This document shows positions 4,764-6,113 of a stretch of DNA of 6,113 bases, one piece after another. Source of the stretch: Desulfobacterales bacterium (lineage in GTDB: Bacteria > Desulfobacterota > Desulfobacteria > Desulfobacterales > C00003060). The stretch is from positions 1 through 6,113 of the forward strand of contig JAUWXJ010000138.1 of assembly GCA_030616425.1 (NCBI GenBank), in the 5' to 3' direction. How positions within the stretch are numbered: position 1 is the stretch's first letter; every line of letters begins with the position of its first letter. The notes below the pieces were generated by a model. It had not been told where the DNA came from, searched no databases, and saw nothing but the letters and a program-made list of their open reading frames with translations. The position numbers and the translations under genes were made by a program.

Positions 4764-5810
4764 TCAATTAACTTCTGTGACGGCCTTCCGGACTGTCCTG
4801 TTCCCTTGATCGTCGAGCTTGACCACCACCTCCCGTCCATCTTCGTCCAATTCGACCACACCCGAATCAAACAGGAGATTCATCCATTTTTTGCGCGTCT
4901 CCAACGGGCCGCTACAAACTGTCATACAATTATTGCAGGTGACCTTAACGTTTTCTCTTGGCCGGTCCAGGACGCCACGCTTCCCGAAGGCAAGGTTGCG
5001 ATTGGTTGCGACATTGGCCGGGTCGTTTCGTAATTGGACAAGAATCTCCGGGAGCTTTTCATCTTCATCCGGCAGAATGATCCGGCCGGTGGACCAGGAA
5101 CTCCACTTTCCGTTCTTAGAAATCCCGGTATATCCACCGCAGCCTATGACGCAGCGGAGATCAGCATGTTTTTTGTTGTAGGAGTATTTTCGCCCGCCAA
5201 TGGTCACGTTTACCTCTTCTTTCATATCCTTATTCACGAACTCCACCGGACAAACCTGGGCGCAGATGAGGCATTTATCGCACACGGTTTCTTCCATCGG
5301 ACTGTCAGGCTCGAGCATGGCATCCGTTAAAACACCGCCCAACATCACATTGGACCAGTATCCCGGCACCATCACATTCCCGCTCCAGCCAAAGGTGCCC
5401 ACACCCGCACCCACAGCCATGTATCTCAAGGACACGGGCGGCTTTACATCGTGATCCGGGATCTCCTTTCCAAACGTATGATCAGGACGGTAAAGCCCGT
5501 TGGGAATGATGGCGTGAGCCTTGAACCCGGCCTCTTTCAAGCGATTGGCGATGACGTCCGCGATACGATATGCCTCGTGGTAGATATGGTGCATGTTGTC
5601 TCTCATGACCATCCGGGTCACCTTGCCCAGGTAATCCGCGATCCAGTCGGTGCCGGTGGTCACCGCGAATGAAACCACGGCATTGGCCCACGGTTCTAGA
5701 TACCGCATATCCGCGGATGGCGGCGCTTCTGAAAAAGTCTCCCTGCAGGCGATTCCGGCCTTGATGCCCCCTTCCCGGAGTGCCAATTCTTTCAGTTCGG
5801 TTTCCAGCAT
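4764..5810 (-). CDS. QueG-like / reductive-dehalogenase-like iron-sulfur reductase
   Basis: The protein is 348 residues. The N-terminal two fifths contain a helix with repeated His (HHIYHEAYRIADVIANRLKE, 74-93), then LRYMAVGAGVGTFGWSGN (128-145) and LGGVLTDAMLEPD (157-169), which match the pattern seen in epoxyqueuosine reductase (QueG) and its corrinoid-binding relatives. Cluster motif 1 is C177-x2-C180-x2-C183-x3-C187-P, with C220 in LRCVIGC corresponding to QueG's separate cysteine. Motif 2 is C292-x2-C295-x3-C299-S-G-P. About 70 residues separate C220 from motif 2, longer than I expect for QueG, and the QueG C-terminal HEAT-like repeat is missing. No twin-arginine signal is seen, so it is cytoplasmic. 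A true tRNA-queuosine role is unlikely given the catabolic setting. A paralogue using a corrinoid is inferred, not shown. A weak AAGGGGT ribosome site lies 9 bases before the ATG. Confidence 0.85.
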   Translation of the reverse strand: MLETELKELALREGGIKAGIACRETFSEAPPSADMRYLEPWANAVVSFAVTTGTDWIADYLGKVTRMVMRDNMHHIYHEAYRIADVIANRLKEAGFKAHAIIPNGLYRPDHTFGKEIPDHDVKPPVSLRYMAVGAGVGTFGWSGNVMVPGYWSNVMLGGVLTDAMLEPDSPMEETVCDKCLICAQVCPVEFVNKDMKEEVNVTIGGRKYSYNKKHADLRCVIGCGGYTGISKNGKWSSWSTGRIILPDEDEKLPEILVQLRNDPANVATNRNLAFGKRGVLDRPRENVKVTCNNCMTVCSGPLETRKKWMNLLFDSGVVELDEDGREVVVKLDDQGNRTVRKAVTEVN

Positions 5811-5861
5811 AAAATTTGACCCCTTTATGTGTTTCCTGCACCCTATCGAAGAGCCTAACCC

Positions 5862-6009
5862 CTACCTGAGCATCTGACTCGGAAGCCAAGTGATCAGAGC
5901 GGGGAATAACATGCACAACGCCAGGCCGGCCACCTGCAGCAGCAGGAAAGGTATGGCTCCGCGGTACATAAAGTAAAAGTAGCGGATGGCAGGAAATTGC
6001 TTTTTTGAA
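5862..6009 (-). pseudogene. C-terminal fragment of a TRAP transporter large permease (DctM family)
   Basis: A frame with an upstream in-frame TAA reads GSKKQFPAIRYFYF, then MYRGAIPFLLLQVAGLALCM, then LFPALITWLPSQMLR and TAG at 5864-5862. The R-G-x-x-P-F opening, one hydrophobic helix and the (L/I)FP-x-(L/I)-x-x-WLP ending are the hallmark of DctM C-termini. About 90 per cent of a DctM protein (usually ~430 residues) is missing. From its first ATG (5969) it could encode a 35-residue membrane peptide, but no ribosome site is seen. It sits 51 bases upstream of the QueG-like gene, so it lies in that gene's leader. A lost TRAP operon upstream is the simplest origin. Confidence 0.75.
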
Positions 6010-6019
6010 CCAGAGGAGC

Positions 6020-6047
6020 ATTAACGCAGAAAGTAGGAAGATGTCAA
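6020..6047 (-). promoter_or_regulatory. Sigma70-like promoter candidate for the gene cluster
   Basis: TTGACA (perfect -35, 6047-6042), a 16-base spacer and GTTAAT (4 of 6 to the -10 consensus, 6025-6020) lie just upstream of the TRAP fragment, next to an A-rich tract (AGAAAAAAAG) that could act as an UP-like element. Transcription from here would enter the TRAP remnant and then the QueG-like gene, giving a leader of about 200 bases. The rest of 6048-6113 shows no recognisable gene. Confidence 0.4.
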
Positions 6048-6113
6048 CTTTTTTTCTATTTTTGATCCGCGATCGGTCTTTACCGGTTAAGAGAGTAATT
6101 TTGGAAGCCGACC

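Noticed and set aside
4819..5181. A 120-codon plus-strand frame opposite the QueG-like gene
   Set aside because: Ser/Arg/Pro-rich antisense shadow of a gene with clear Fe-S motifs.
5482..6021. A 179-codon minus-strand frame overlapping the start of the QueG-like gene
   Set aside because: It runs out of frame through the QueG-like coding region and the TRAP remnant, and is rich in Arg, Gly and His with no domain pattern. The other frame explains the sequence better.

Overview
All recognisable genes in this window lie on the minus strand and read from the right end towards base 1. The set is a tungsten/molybdenum pterin enzyme, an iron-sulfur protein with about four clusters' worth of cysteines, a QueG-like iron-sulfur reductase, and scraps of a LarA-type racemase, an acyl-CoA dehydrogenase and a TRAP transporter. 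It suggests a strictly anaerobic bacterium with balanced base composition. A Desulfobacterota (former Deltaproteobacteria) lineage is the most natural guess, but this rests on gene content, not on a marker gene.

Layout in the direction of transcription (right to left): (a) 6113-5811, no intact gene: an AT-rich stretch with a sigma70-like promoter candidate, followed by the last ~40 codons of a TRAP large permease (DctM family); (b) 5810-4764, a 348-residue QueG-like protein with two Fe-S motifs; (c) 4763-4623, a 141-base gap with a 7-mer repeat array, a weak promoter candidate and a perfect 8-bp inverted repeat; (d) 4622-4299, a one-domain cupin; (e) 4216-3338, a 292-residue protein of unknown function; (f) 3249-2814, a broken chimeric gene made of the N-terminal part of a LarA-like protein (with an internal deletion and frameshift) joined in frame to the tail of an acyl-CoA dehydrogenase; (g) 2741-1584, an Fe-S protein with an N-terminal winged-helix-like region, two unusual cysteine groups and two ferredoxin-type [4Fe-4S] motifs; (h) 1547-1, the N-terminal 515 residues of a molybdopterin oxidoreductase, cut by the window edge.

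The Fe-S protein and the pterin enzyme are 36 bases apart and almost certainly form a transcriptional and functional pair, with the Fe-S protein a likely electron carrier for the catalytic subunit. The QueG-like protein, cupin and unknown protein may belong to the same catabolic or redox cluster, but nothing in the sequence fixes a substrate. The truncated TRAP, LarA and acyl-CoA dehydrogenase pieces, all in the same orientation, suggest that an older and longer catabolic cluster has been shortened by several deletions. Assembly error is the main alternative. I see no tRNA, rRNA, CRISPR array, insertion sequence or integrase.
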